Source: Podochytrium sp. JEL0797 (Eukaryota; Chytridiomycota; Chytridiomycetes; Chytridiales; Chytriomycetaceae). From it: a DNA stretch of 25,604 bases. Where the stretch lies: NCBI GenBank assembly GCA_027596195.1, contig JADGJG010000287.1, positions 1 to 25,604 of the forward strand, read 5' to 3'. The notes under the pieces are model-generated. The model did no database searches. It was given only the letters and a program-made list of their open reading frames with translations, and was not told where the DNA came from. This document shows, piece after piece, positions 9,210 to 18,814 of this stretch; position 1 is the first letter of the stretch; each line of letters begins with the position of its first letter. The translations under genes and the position numbers were made by a program.

Positions 9210-10701
9210 TCATTCTTCCAAAGCCACCAGAGTCTGCCAAACAAGAGAATCACACTCGTCCAACAAAACAGAAACCATCACTTGTCCAGAAGGAACCGCT
9301 CCCATCTCACCCGCCTCCAAAACACTCCCCACAAACAGGCCCTTCTCGCGACTCGCCTCAACAGTCTTAAGAACCTCCTCCACTCTCTCCAATTCGGATT
9401 TGACGTTCCATCCCGTATATGACCACGTTCTCAGCCTTCGCAACGCGGTTCTCTGCTTCAACAATACCTCGAACGTTGAAACAAGGGCCTCGCCCACCGG
9501 CAAGCACATTGGTTCCACCAAAACGCTAATCTTTTCACGACACTCGTGAAGAATCTTGTGCATGGACCCTTGACCCGGAAGCCGCACAGCGTGTTCGAAA
9601 TCCTCGCCTTCCGGCACAAACGAACCATTGACACGACGGGTCTCGAGTTCCGACAAGCGTTTCATCAGCGGTTCCAACGAGGACGTCATCTTCTCTGGGA
9701 AGAAGAAGAAGGACGGGGAGGCAATGTGGTCGAGTTGTTCGCGAATCTCAAACAAGGCGGCGAATGTTGGGTATAGCGGGGACGAGGTTGTGACGGGATC
9801 CAAATCTGCCACGCGGTTTGTGAGCTCGTTGAAGCATTCGTTGAGAAGTCCAGCGACGGTTGCTTGTCCTTTGAGTGAAATGGAACCAGTGAAGCTTCCG
9901 GTTGGGCTGTTGTTCGCCAGAGATGAGAGGTTAACGAAAAGGCATACTTAGAAAAGAATTCCCAACGAAATATTTACCCACGGCTCGAGTCAATTGCATG
10001 AAGACGCTTCGAAATGGGCGCCAGATCTTCCAACGTGAAGCTCGACAAGAACCCAAATGCGCGCAAATCACTCCAACACGTTTCCAACTCGTCCTTCACC
10101 TCCTTCAAAGGTCCAACCACAAACTCGGCGTCCTGAACCATCAAATCCAAGTTGCGATGGATCCTGTTGAGCAGCGAGGAGAGCACGGCTTGGCTGTTTT
10201 CGAATTCAAAGTCACGTCCTGGTTCGGTGACTTGCTCGTCCATTTCGGACACGCGGAGTTGGAGAGAAGTGATTTCGGCGTCGGTCCATGCGCCGGACGT
10301 ACGTAACGCGTCGATCGTTCTCGAAATGACGACGAGCGTCACGTACGTGGGGTAAATGGACTCATCAATGCACGAGAGCTTGTTCCAGCAGTAAAAGAGG
10401 TCATGCCAGATTGTATCAATCACGTCGTCGGTGCGGTTATGGAAAACGGTAAGAGTCTCGTCGCGCAGAATTTCTTCTCGACGGGCCAAGATCTGAGGGG
10501 GTTGGTTTCAATTATGTGTTGATGGCAGGCCTGAAGAGAAATAAGGTCCCTCACCATAGAGAACTCGACTGCTTTGGTGTTCACGTCCGACGCCGTAATG
10601 GCGCCGTGCGTTTCTTTTCGCAGTGTTTGAAGCGAATGCCGAAAGTGAAAGAGTTGTTCGAGGATGGGGAGTTCTTGGGGAGATGGTCCTTTTTGATGCA
10701 T
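9210..10701 (-). CDS. DUF2408 family protein
   Basis: Exons 10701-10555, 10492-9978 and 9906-9210 give 452 residues; introns are 62 nt (GTGAGG...CAG) and 71 nt (GTAAAT...CAG). An in-frame TAG at 10731-10729 supports the ATG at 10701. The protein is helical and built of repeated units. A block like IYPTYVTLVVISRTIDAL recurs as LYPTFAALFEIREQLDHI. A block ending in an R-x2-G-x-F...GQ...LL-x-EC segment occurs three times: RGPTGSFTGSISLKGQ with LLNEC, RRVNGSFV...GQ with ILHEC, and REKGLFVG...GQ with LLDEC. This matches the fungal DUF2408 family as I remember it; its function is unknown. The second intron has an alternative acceptor, but the chosen one restores the first repeat unit. Confidence 0.72.
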
Positions 10702-10869
10702 AATGTTGTTTTTGGGGAGAAGTCTTGGCTATGGAGGCGTTCTTATGTTCTCTGAAGGTCACAGCGACTCACGATGCGGATGCTTTTCTGTACGCGATGA
10801 CTCACCCGGGACGACCCCAAATCCAAGACGAATTCAATTTGATTAAATCGTTGACATGCCTGGAGGCTC

Positions 10870-11400
10870 GCGCTGCTGGGGCACGCTCGAGTATTGAGGT
10901 TTGATAATCTACTCTCACTCTTGGGGTGACGCATGGTGTGGCATGAAGAAAAACAACTTGTTCAGATTGAAAGGCACAAATGAAAGGTTGACCATGCTCT
11001 GGATTCTCTTTCCAACACAAAGAACTTGTCGCATTCACTCACCTTCTCCTCATCCAGCTTCCCCTTGGGAACGCGGCACCCGCAGTTGGCTCTGAAATTC
11101 GTGTCTCTTGGCTGGATGCGGTGCAAAATCTCTCGAACGCTGTGCAATCAGCATCTCGTCGGCGTGGCCGTTCTTGACGCAGAAGTCGTAGAGCTTCTTT
11201 AAAATGACCTTGCGCTTGTAGTACATTTCAAACAGGTGAGGATTTGGAGAGTAGGGCATCGACTCAACGTCAATTGGCCCTTGCCACCCGCGCGCACGCA
11301 GTCGGCCGAATAATTGAAGCCGTGTTTTATCCAGTTGAAGCGGGACACGATTGAAGCCGATGTCGGCAAGGGTGGCGGAGATTTGAATGCACCTGCAGGA
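10870..11400 (-). pseudogene. Decayed copy of BUD31/G10 splicing factor
   Basis: On the minus strand, VES...LFEMYYKRK and LKKLYDFCVKNGHADEMLIA (about 11268-11143) match the central part of BUD31 (YDLYYKRK..S.ELYD.C...GYAD.NLIA). The frame then shifts, and IQPRDTNF...CGCRVPKGKLDEEK (to about 11043) matches the zinc-binding C-terminus of BUD31. Between these, the segment carrying the conserved CCLRC cysteines is shortened and the cysteines are gone. A GTGAGT donor follows DEEK at 11042, and a possible last exon near 10890 reads ILERAPAARAS where BUD31 has xxECxHCGCRGC. The frameshift, the deletion and the lost cysteines mark a dead copy; the retained donor argues for a genomic duplicate rather than a retrocopy. 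A functional copy should exist elsewhere. Confidence 0.6.
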
Positions 11401-11841
11401 CGGCGAATATCTCAAAGCAACGATTGAGGGGTCATCACGGCTGGAATTCACGAGATATCAACGTGGTTCATGGATTAAATGAATGACGAAACACAGCGAA
11501 AGTGGATTCAGAATATCAAGCGAATGTTTGCGTGGAGCATTTATCCACCCCGACGTCATGGCTTAACTGCCTCAAAGCAAATGACGCGTATCTTCGACTG
11601 AGCATCAGAAACTTGCCTTGGCTCATTGGTTGGACTTCCTCAAATCCCTTCCTCCTTCAATTAGCCGCGCTTTGTCCGCTTTGGCCTTGAAAATCGAAAC
11701 CGGTGTTTGGCAAGCGAAAAGGAAACTCGAAAGATGGAGCCATTGTATTTCGATGGCTCATTCGCAATCGATTCTTTTGTTTTGACGTTTTGGGGACGTT
11801 TGGCGTTTTTTTTTTCGGCACTTCTCTTTCAAAAACACACC
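11401..11841. other. Intergenic region upstream of mitoferrin
   Basis: No gene recognised. An inverted CCAAT box (ATTGGTTGG) lies near 11624-11632. The mitoferrin frame is open upstream to an ATG at 11734, but the residues before 11842 do not look like a carrier N-terminus. Confidence 0.4.
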
Positions 11842-13145
11842 ATGACCGAAGACGCGGACGAATACGAATCGCTGCCACACAGCCCCATCCACATCAATAT
11901 GATGGCGGGTGCCCTCGCCGGCATTACCGAGCACACACTCATATTTCCGTTCGACAGCATCAAGGCAAACACACATTACGAATGCTTTGATCATCATCCG
12001 TTATCTAACCTCCTGCCTCCACAGACTCGCATGCAAATCATCTCATCGAATCCCAACGCCATCTACTCGAGCATTTCAAACGCCATGACGAGGATAACCA
12101 CCGCTGAGGGCGCAACGGCTCTGTGGCGGGGGGTTTCGAGTGTGGTGATGGGAGCAGGACCCGCACATGCGCTTTCGTTTGCAGTGTATGAGTATTGCAA
12201 GGTTGCGTTTGCTGCAGAGCATGAGGGAAATCGGGTGCTTGAGTCGGGTGCGTTTTGCTTTCTCTCTTTCTTTTTGAATGCCGGAGCGCCTGTCCGATGG
12301 TCCACGCGGTTGGACTTTCTGGACCTTACTTTTATCATTGGATTGGTTTGGAGGATACCGAAGGAATGTGTCGGATTCACAGCGTATCACAAGAGTTGAG
12401 GGCGTGTGATCATCTTTGATTTGCTATGGCCGGGCTGCACAATCATTGGTGGATCTTTCTCGCTCTTCCGTTCTCACTCCCAGCCGTCGAAACTCCATCG
12501 AAAACGATCATCTCTTTCCACCTCCTCTGATAACGCTAACCAAAAATTCTTGCAGCGGCCGCCGGCGCATTCGCAACCCTCGCCCACGATGGTCTCATGA
12601 CCCCCTTCGACGTGATCAAACAACGCATGCAGCTCCAAAGCGGATCCCAGCACACCAACACCCTCTCCTGCGCGCGCACGATTTTCCGAACGGAGGGTTT
12701 ACGCGCCTTTTACATGTCTTACCCAACCACCCTCGCCATGAACATCCCGTTCCACATGATCCATTTCAGCTCGTACGAGTGGATGAAACGGAACCTGAAT
12801 CCGAGTGGGAAGTATGATCCAGTGAGTCATTGCATTGCGGGCGGGCTTGCTGGGGGGTTGGCGGCGGCGGTGACGACTCCGTTGGATGTGGTGAAGACAC
12901 TGTTGCAGACGCGTGGGGTGAGTGAGGTGGCGGCTGTGAGGCGGGTGGATGGGTTCAAGCAGGCGGTTCAGGTGGTGGCGAGGAGGGATGGGGTGAAGGG
13001 CTTTTTTAGGGGGTTCCAGCCACGCGTGTTGACGAATATTCCGGCGACGGCGATTTCTTGGACGACGTATGAGGCGTTAAAGGTTTTTATTGCGGGGGAG
13101 AAGAAGGGGGTGAGGGATGAGGGGAATGTGGTCCTTGTGAAGTGA
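11842..13145 (+). CDS. Mitoferrin (mitochondrial iron carrier, Mrs3/Mrs4 type)
   Basis: Exons 11842-11964, 12025-12247 and 12556-13145 give 311 residues, the usual size for a mitochondrial carrier. The three carrier signatures are present: PFDSIKTRMQ, PFDVIKQRMQ and PLDVVKTLLQ, each the Px[DE]xx[KR] form at the end of an odd-numbered helix. The N-terminal EYESLPHSPIHINMMAGALA and the YPTTLAMNIPFH segment, with its conserved Met-Asn, fit the Mrs3/Mrs4/SLC25A28-37 branch, which imports ferrous iron through the inner mitochondrial membrane for Fe-S cluster and haem synthesis. The ATG at 11842 has a good context (acaccATGacc). Intron 1 is an unusual GC-AG intron that stays in frame; intron 2 is 308 nt, long for this window. 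AATAAA lies 33 nt after the stop. Confidence 0.88.
11965..12024 (+). other. 60-nt GC-AG intron, in frame, inside mitoferrin
   Basis: The sequence begins AAG|GCAAAC, has a CTAAC branch-like motif about 20 nt before the end, and finishes CCACAG. It has no stop in the mitoferrin frame and would insert 20 residues exactly between PFDSIK and TRMQ, splitting a signature that is contiguous in the family. This makes it an intron rather than coding sequence. No GT donor there gives the right join. Confidence 0.75.
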
Positions 13146-13177
13146 TCAAAACCGCGGGACATTAATTGACGTTGGAG

Positions 13178-13183
13178 AATAAA
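13178..13183 (+). terminator. Poly(A) signal of mitoferrin
   Basis: AATAAA 33 nt after the TGA stop. Confidence 0.5.
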
Positions 13184-13383
13184 CGAAATAGAAACGGGGA
13201 AGAAGGAGGAGCGGAAGTTTCAAGACGATATTATTTGCCGGAATCATCCGTGCTTCTTTTAGCGACGAGAACGAATACGAAACCCTTCCCCCAATGCAAG
13301 TCAGGAATTAGGGCACTGCCTTGAATTTCCCCTTCGTTTCCGTTTCTCTGAAGTGAAAATTGTCAATCTTTTGCAACACCACA

Positions 13384-14223
13384 ATGGAAGACGAACTCCC
13401 CACCAACAGCGGAGATGCCACCGTCACCGAGTTCACCACCTACGAAGATTATCTCGACTCCCAAATCACCCCCATCGACCTCTACTACCTCGAAGACAAG
13501 GAACTCGCGCGTCAACTCGTCGAACTCGGGTACCGCGGGTCCGGCGAACCCCTCAAACGCGAGGAATTCGAGTCCCGCAAAAAAGCCAGCGAAACGTTCC
13601 GCCTGTCCAAACGTCTCGCGACCAAAGTTCTCGCGTCGCAAGGGAAGGAGGTGCGCGGGTTTCCGTTTCTCGCGGCGCTGGCGGAGCGGGAGGAGGCGAA
13701 TCGGAGTGGGAAGCTCACGTCGATTTTGTTTATTCGAACTCTCAATTCCAAGGGGCAGGAGATTAGTGGGTATATTGATTACGCGCATCGGTTGAAGACG
13801 GAGAATTTTGAGTCGATTTTCGCGAGGACGAGGGTGTTGATGCCGAGACCGAGTGATATGAGTTTTTACAACTGGGAGACGCAGACGTGGTATGTTGTTG
13901 TCGCGGTTTTGACTGTTGTTGCTTTGTTCGCCGCGTTGTAGTAATTTTGAGTGCAACAGCACGTCCAACGCGACACCCAATTTCCAAGTCATTGCCGACA
14001 ACGAAAACGGAATCCTATTCAAAAACAAGCGCGACAGAAAGATTATCAACGTGGATCCACGCGTAAGAGAAAAATCCACTTTTTGGCCAAACAGAATCAC
14101 GTTCACTCAACACAAACCAAACAGGAACCAAACCCCGGCGACAACACGACCCGCGTCCAAATTCCCACAAAAGAACACATACAAGTCGTTATTTACGACC
14201 ACTTAACGAGAAGAAAGGCATGA
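13384..14223 (+). CDS. CFAP299: Cilia- and flagella-associated protein 299
   Basis: Exons 13384-13889, 13942-14062 and 14125-14223 (introns 52 and 62 nt) give 241 residues, close to the length of the animal protein (C4orf22). Conserved stretches run along the whole length: [96 protein letters not shown] and the end [14 protein letters not shown]. The first exon read alone runs on to a false stop at 13941 with a hydrophobic tail; splicing at GTATGT restores the family sequence. The protein belongs to motile cilia and flagella, though its exact place is not settled, and it is absent from fungi without flagella. This is the best single pointer to a zoospore-forming organism. AATAAA follows at 14241-14246. 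Confidence 0.93.
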
Positions 14224-14240
14224 ACAAAAAAAGCAGGGAA

Positions 14241-14246
14241 AATAAA
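14241..14246 (+). terminator. Poly(A) signal of CFAP299
   Basis: AATAAA 18 nt after the TGA stop. Confidence 0.5.
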
Positions 14247-14494
14247 TTTCTTTTTAAAGGCCCCCCCGTGATTCGTTCCGTTCCCTGCACCCTTCATGAT
14301 TCTCACACACTGTACATCCTTCTTAAATTGTCATACGGGCTGAACAGGATAGCCCCCTACCATTTTTTTGTAGCTAAAGGAAGAGTCGGAATCGCCGAAT
14401 TCCGAGAATTTACTTTTAGGATTATGGGTGAGGTAATGGAGCAAACGGACGATGAGGCGATGCTGCAACGTGGAGGCGTTTCGAAACAAAAAGA

Positions 14495-15913
14495 ATGCTT
14501 TCCGCCGAACCAACTGCCCCTCCGACCCACGGGTGTATTCCGACCATCCCACTCTCGCTCGAGGCCAACGGATCCTCCTCCGCATTCACCGACCTCAATA
14601 CCCTCCGCTCAGATACTTCCTTCGCCGACGTCCTCCTCCTCCTCGGGGATTCCCAAACACCTGTGCTTGCCCACGCTGCTATCCTATCGCTCAAATGCGA
14701 CTACTACAAGAAAGCCCTCGAAGACCGCTGGGTTACCAGCACCGCAATACCCGACGGGATCCCCGTGGACGCCAAAAAGAGTCTCCGCGCTGTGCTCAGC
14801 CATCCCGACTTTGACGCAGACACCATGACTGCCGTACTCGAATTCATTTACACGAACCAAGTCTGCATCCCTGAACCCTTGTTGACTCGCGTGGCGCTGT
14901 GCGCGGACCATTTGTTGCTCGAGGACCTGAAAACGCAATGTTTGGAATTCCTCGTGCATCAGTGCCTCACACCCAGCAACGCAATTGACGTGTATTCTGT
15001 GTGTGATAAGCTTAACTGGGAAGAAGGAAAGCGGTCTGCGTTGGTGGCTGTGCGGACGGATCTTGATGCGTCCATTGCGGCGGGAAGAGACCATTTGTTG
15101 AACACGCGTGCGTCGGCTCTTTACGAGATGCTCACCTTTGATCAGTTTCACCCGCAAGAACGATGGCGAGTCATGATGGCGTGGGTTAAGCTGCGGCAAG
15201 GGTCCGTCGATTTGTCCCTCGAGGCGGGGCTTGACACGGGGTTCGACACGGATCAAGGTCACAACGAGCTGAAACCTTTGCTCCCGCTCGTGATTGGTTC
15301 CTTGTTTTCCGTCTCGGATCTCGCGTATCGATATCACGTAGCACCCTTCTCGGCCCTGCTTGGCGACCTCGTGCGCGACGCGCTTGTAGCGCATTTCAAT
15401 GCACGCTTGGTAGTCAGTGTGCACGAATGGGCCGTGGATGGCGAACTCGGTTCAAAAATTCTCGACCCGAAAGCGTTGGAGGCGCTCATGGCCAAGCTGC
15501 GAGCCAAAGTCAAGGCCATCACACCGACGCGTGCGAACCTATTGTTCCGCGGCACGATGGCGGGGTTTCAAAACGCGGCGTTTCATGACGCGTGTGATGG
15601 CCGTATGCATACGTTGACGATTGTGAAGGCGAAAGGGGGGGTGATTGTGGGTGGGTATGCGGCGCCTGCTTGGAAATCGGAGGGGGTGAGTGGGTGGATC
15701 CCGGATGCGTTCTTGTTTCGCGTGAATGGGGTCACGAAAACTTTTGAGACGCTTGGGTGTGGGAAGTCGGGGGATACGTATCCTTGTGCTGGGTGTGGTC
15801 CTGTGTTTGGGAATGGGTTTGTGGTGGATGAGAGGAATTTTACGATGCTTCGTCAAGGGGCGGAGTTTGAGCCGGATGAGATGGAAGAGTACGAGGTATA
15901 TCAATTACAATAA
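14495..15913 (+). CDS. BTB-TLDc domain protein
   Basis: A single open frame of 472 residues. The BTB/POZ domain covers about 38-155 (FADVLLLLGDSQTPVLAHAA; VLEFIYTNQVCIPEPLLTRV); such domains dimerise and often bring substrates to CUL3 ubiquitin ligases. A helical BACK-like stretch follows to about 200. The TLDc domain covers about 345-472: LLFRGTMAGF, AFHDACDGR, VIVGGYAAPAW, WIPDAFLFRV. TLDc proteins are linked to oxidative-stress protection and V-ATPase binding in other eukaryotes. BTB plus TLDc in one protein is known from amoebae and from early-branching fungi, where copies can be numerous. I infer a substrate-adaptor role but know no partner. It is the intact counterpart of the relic at 1222-2554, about 13 kb away on the same strand. 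Its TAA is inside AATAAA. Confidence 0.85.
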   Translation: MLSAEPTAPPTHGCIPTIPLSLEANGSSSAFTDLNTLRSDTSFADVLLLLGDSQTPVLAHAAILSLKCDYYKKALEDRWVTSTAIPDGIPVDAKKSLRAVLSHPDFDADTMTAVLEFIYTNQVCIPEPLLTRVALCADHLLLEDLKTQCLEFLVHQCLTPSNAIDVYSVCDKLNWEEGKRSALVAVRTDLDASIAAGRDHLLNTRASALYEMLTFDQFHPQERWRVMMAWVKLRQGSVDLSLEAGLDTGFDTDQGHNELKPLLPLVIGSLFSVSDLAYRYHVAPFSALLGDLVRDALVAHFNARLVVSVHEWAVDGELGSKILDPKALEALMAKLRAKVKAITPTRANLLFRGTMAGFQNAAFHDACDGRMHTLTIVKAKGGVIVGGYAAPAWKSEGVSGWIPDAFLFRVNGVTKTFETLGCGKSGDTYPCAGCGPVFGNGFVVDERNFTMLRQGAEFEPDEMEEYEVYQLQ

Positions 15914-15914
15914 A
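15909..15914 (+). terminator. AATAAA overlapping the BTB-TLDc stop codon
   Basis: Stop TAA (15911-15913) embedded in AATAAA, as in the decayed paralogue. Confidence 0.4.
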
Positions 15915-16159
15915 AGGCACTGTGGGGACGCGTTTCTCTTTCTTCTTCTTCTGATTTATTCAATTAAAAAGAAAGGGAGGTTTCAGAAGAACATTGCAGT
16001 TTTCATTTCTCCTTCATTTGACAGTGGCATGTTTCAGTCCCATTTTCCCACAACACGCGCCAACATTGCCCAAATTTTGACTTGAAGGAGCAGAAGAGAC
16101 TCTCGTGGTGAAGGAACACGGAAGAAGGTCACCAAGTATCTGACCCACACGTTTTCCTT

Positions 16160-17343
16160 GTTGGGAAGACCGTGCGGGACATCGCGGGAGTCCGAAATCG
16201 AAGACAGAGGGGTGGGAACGAGCCACGGGTGCTAAAATTTAGCATCACCAGATATTTGATGACCTGCGAAAATTGCTGTGTCAGATAAATGCACGATTGG
16301 GTCCATGCGAAACATTCTACCAACCTCAGGAAACAAGAACAGTGGAGATTTAGGAGTCTCGCTGATTTCAAGAATCTTTTGAGCGAAGGATGGTGTATCA
16401 AGCGGCTTGTTCGACTTGCTCAAAGCCCGCATGATAAAAGAAAGGTCAGACCAAGACGCGCTGCAAAGAATATGTTGGTCTGGGTTCCAAAAATGGACAA
16501 TCCGAACCATTCGCTGGAAGAACAAGCGACCACATAGCAATTCTTCCAAAACTCGCAGTTCTTGATGCATTGCGCAATCGTGTCGGCCAAGAAATCGACA
16601 GGGGTCATCTGAATCTTCTCATTACTGTTCAGGATATCTTGTGGACCTTCATGGCCTGAATGAGTATCCACCCAAAGTCCGAGTTGATGACTGGAATCGG
16701 AATCCAATGCTAAAGCTGTGAAGACTTGCAAGAGTTCTGATACCTTTTGTCTTGGAGCTTCCACCAACAAGTCCGACACGAATCGAAACCGCCGGAACTC
16801 CAACGATCAATCGCGCGGCGCAAAATCGCCTCGGCAACATTCTTGGATTGTCCATAACCCATCAGAAGATCCCCGAAAACAGACTCCAAATCGACAGAAA
16901 TCCCAATTGGAGTGGCGCCTTTGGAAAGGGCGGCTGCAATTGATGATACGAAAACAAGGCCCTTCAGCTTGTGCGTCGTGGCCAGGCGAAGGGTTTCGAC
17001 AACACTACCAACATTGGCTTGTCGGAGCGCACTGTAAGGCATCACCCAATCGACCTGCCAATGAAAACATATGTTCAATTCATGAAATACTCACAATTGC
17101 AGCAACATGAATAATGATATCGACAGTGCTGGCCAAATGATTCCAATCAGCGCTCGAAAGGCCAAGCTGCGGATTGGCAATGTCACCGAGAACCACTTTG
17201 GGAACCGACCAAGAAGACGGCCACGCACCGTGATACTTTTCCACAGATTCTTTGACTCTCTGAGCTCCGACAGACTCTGTTCCAGCTTGTGCGAGACAGA
17301 TGATGGTCGCTTTTGGGTACGAGCGCCAAATACTGAGGTACAA
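16160..17343 (-). pseudogene. Relic of an NAD(P)-dependent thioester-reductase domain
   Basis: Read on the minus strand, SYPKATIICL, VVLGDIANPQLGLSSADW and VDIIIHVAAI join, through a short GTGAGT...CAG intron near 17080-17060, to VDWVMPYSALRQANV, LKGLVFVSSIAA, and GYGQSKNVAEAILRRAIDR. This is the extended-SDR fold of the reductase domains that end NRPS, PKS and alpha-aminoadipate-reductase-type enzymes; the GYGQSKxVAE motif holds the catalytic Tyr and Lys. One inserted base then breaks the frame: GVPAVSIRVGLVGGSS follows one frame over, and MTPVDFLADTIA and a degraded C-terminus lie beyond. The N-terminal NAD-binding glycine loop and any adenylation and carrier domains are missing, because the relic stops at the palindrome at 17332-17356. 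It is truncated and frameshifted, so not functional. Confidence 0.7.
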
Positions 17344-17356
17344 CTTGTACCTCAGT
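17332..17356. repeat. Perfect 12-bp-arm palindrome at the junction of two relics
   Basis: ACTGAGGTACAA, one C, then TTGTACCTCAGT. The right arm is the first recognisable sequence of the ABCG relic (plus), and the left arm, read on the minus strand, begins the thioester-reductase relic. Confidence 0.9.
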
Positions 17357-18101
17357 CTTACGTGGTTTCACCTGGGTGCGGAAAAAAGGACCGTCCAACC
17401 GCGACTGATGGCAATTTTCCTCGCTGTCGCTTTCTTGGGCTTCATGGCCGTCGCTGGAATTCCGGCCGTTCTCGAAGAACGTCTCGTTTTCAACCGCGAG
17501 AGACTCAACCGCACTTACTCTGTCGGCGCGTATGTTGTGGCCAACACCCTGACTTCGCTGCCATTTGTCTTCCTCCTCGCATTCGGTTTCGGAACGCCCT
17601 TCTACTTCTTGAGCTCTCGTGTCCCACTTTTTCAAGTTTGTCCTGTTCCTCTGGCTGACATTGTACGTTGCCGAGTCCTTCACCATTCTCGTTGCAGCTG
17701 GCTTCCCGATTTTTGTTGTCGCATTGACGCTCGCGGCGCTGTTTAACGGAATCGAGATGTTGCCGCACGGATTTGTTGTGAATAAGGATATCCCAGCCTT
17801 TTGGAAGTACGTGTTCACATATTGGAATTACCAATAATGGGCATGGAAAGTGCTTGTGGGGAACGAGTTTTCGGGATTGTCGTTCACCTGTGCGTCGATC
17901 GCGAATTCGACCGCGTGTTATTGTTTGGTGCCTTCGAGTGCTGGGGTCGATGCATGTACATTTAGTGGAGAGGGCACATTGTTGCAATATGGGTATTCTG
18001 ATTTCAGTTACGCGGAATTGGCTGCGTGCTTGCTTGTGCTGATTTTGTTTTATCGCGTTTTGTTTTATGTTGCTTTGAGATCGAATAAGCCAAAGGCATA
18101 G
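17345..18101 (+). pseudogene. Relic of an ABCG-type transporter (C-terminal membrane half)
   Basis: The plus strand carries the last part of a White/ABCG membrane domain: LYLSLTWFHLGA, AFLGFMAVAGIPAVLEER, VFNRERLNRTYSVGAYVVAN, SHFFKFVLFLWLTLYVAES and FWKYVFTYWNYQ, then a loop with paired cysteines (FTCAS...CYCLVPSS...CTFSG) and a last membrane helix ending in NKPKA. A frameshift lies near 17618, between YFLSS and SHFFKF. An in-frame TAA at 17835-17837 replaces the residue after YWNYQ, after which the match continues in the same frame. The ATP-binding domain and first membrane helices are absent: the relic begins exactly at the palindrome. Family identity is firm; the copy is dead. It is the fragment of a drug or lipid exporter of unknown substrate. 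Confidence 0.8.
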
Positions 18102-18340
18102 TTTCCTGCGCGTTATAGGAGAGTGTGAGCACATGGCGATGGAAGTTTCCAGACGTCAAGTGTTGATGGGTAGAAGTGGTGGAGAATGGGATTAGTTTAT
18201 TTCATTCATTATTTTATTCTTTTGCTTGTGTTGGTGTGGAATGTTGGAATTGTCAGCTTTGGAAGTTGAACAAATCAAAACAGAGTCCTTCGTGCCAACA
18301 GACAGCAGAACACTGTTGCTCAGAGTGAAAAGTAATAAAA

Positions 18341-18814
18341 CCAAGATTATCCATACTTGGAATTTGGGTGAGGATGTTCTGATCCAAATTCCTAGTCTCC
18401 GTGGCAGACCTACATGCAAAAAACAAAAAAATTCAATCTTTTTTTTTCCCCCATGGGGGTCTGCAGTACGTTTAGACACCCAAACATAAACAAACGCTTT
18501 ATAGGCCCACAGCCACACATTGCACCACCACCAAACTTTGACTGGTAAGTGATATGGCTATGGCACCGAAGCTTTCGAGCCAGATTTCTGATTGCTCGAC
18601 AGCTTCGGCGCCATAGCCATATCACTTACCGGTCAAAGTTTGGTGGTGGTGCAATGTGTGGCCGTGGAATGTATCCGGTTTGTTTACGTTTTGGGTGTCT
18701 GAACGTATCTCAGCCCCCTACGGGGGAAAAAAAAGATCAAAGAATTTTTTTGATTTTCCCAACGGAGGGGGCTGTTATTGAGCCTACCAAATTCCCAAGA
18801 TATCAGATATCTTG
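18341..18814. mobile_element. 474-bp fold-back element (MITE-like inverted repeat)
   Basis: The stretch is one large inverted repeat. The inner arms, 18513-18580 and 18594-18661, differ at only three positions and are separated by 13 nt. The arms continue outwards, more diverged, through shared CCCCC(A/G)T(A)GGGGG, CAGACACCC-like and AATTxTTTT blocks, to two ends that each carry a sub-palindrome: CCAAGATTATCCATACTTGG at 18341-18360 and CCAAGATATCAGATATCTTG at 18795-18814. There is no coding capacity, as expected for a non-autonomous fold-back or MITE. I could not see a clear target-site duplication. Alternatively it could be the source of a long hairpin RNA. Confidence 0.65.

Noticed and set aside
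13360..13941. Reading the first CFAP299 exon to its apparent stop as a 193-residue protein with a C-terminal membrane anchor
   Set aside because: The hydrophobic tail is intron; splicing at 13890 restores the conserved continuation NFQVIADN.
13363..14106. 247-codon minus-strand frame
   Set aside because: Lies opposite CFAP299, which has full-length family similarity; composition is that of a shadow.
14684..15424. 246-codon minus-strand frame
   Set aside because: Antisense to the intact BTB-TLDc gene.
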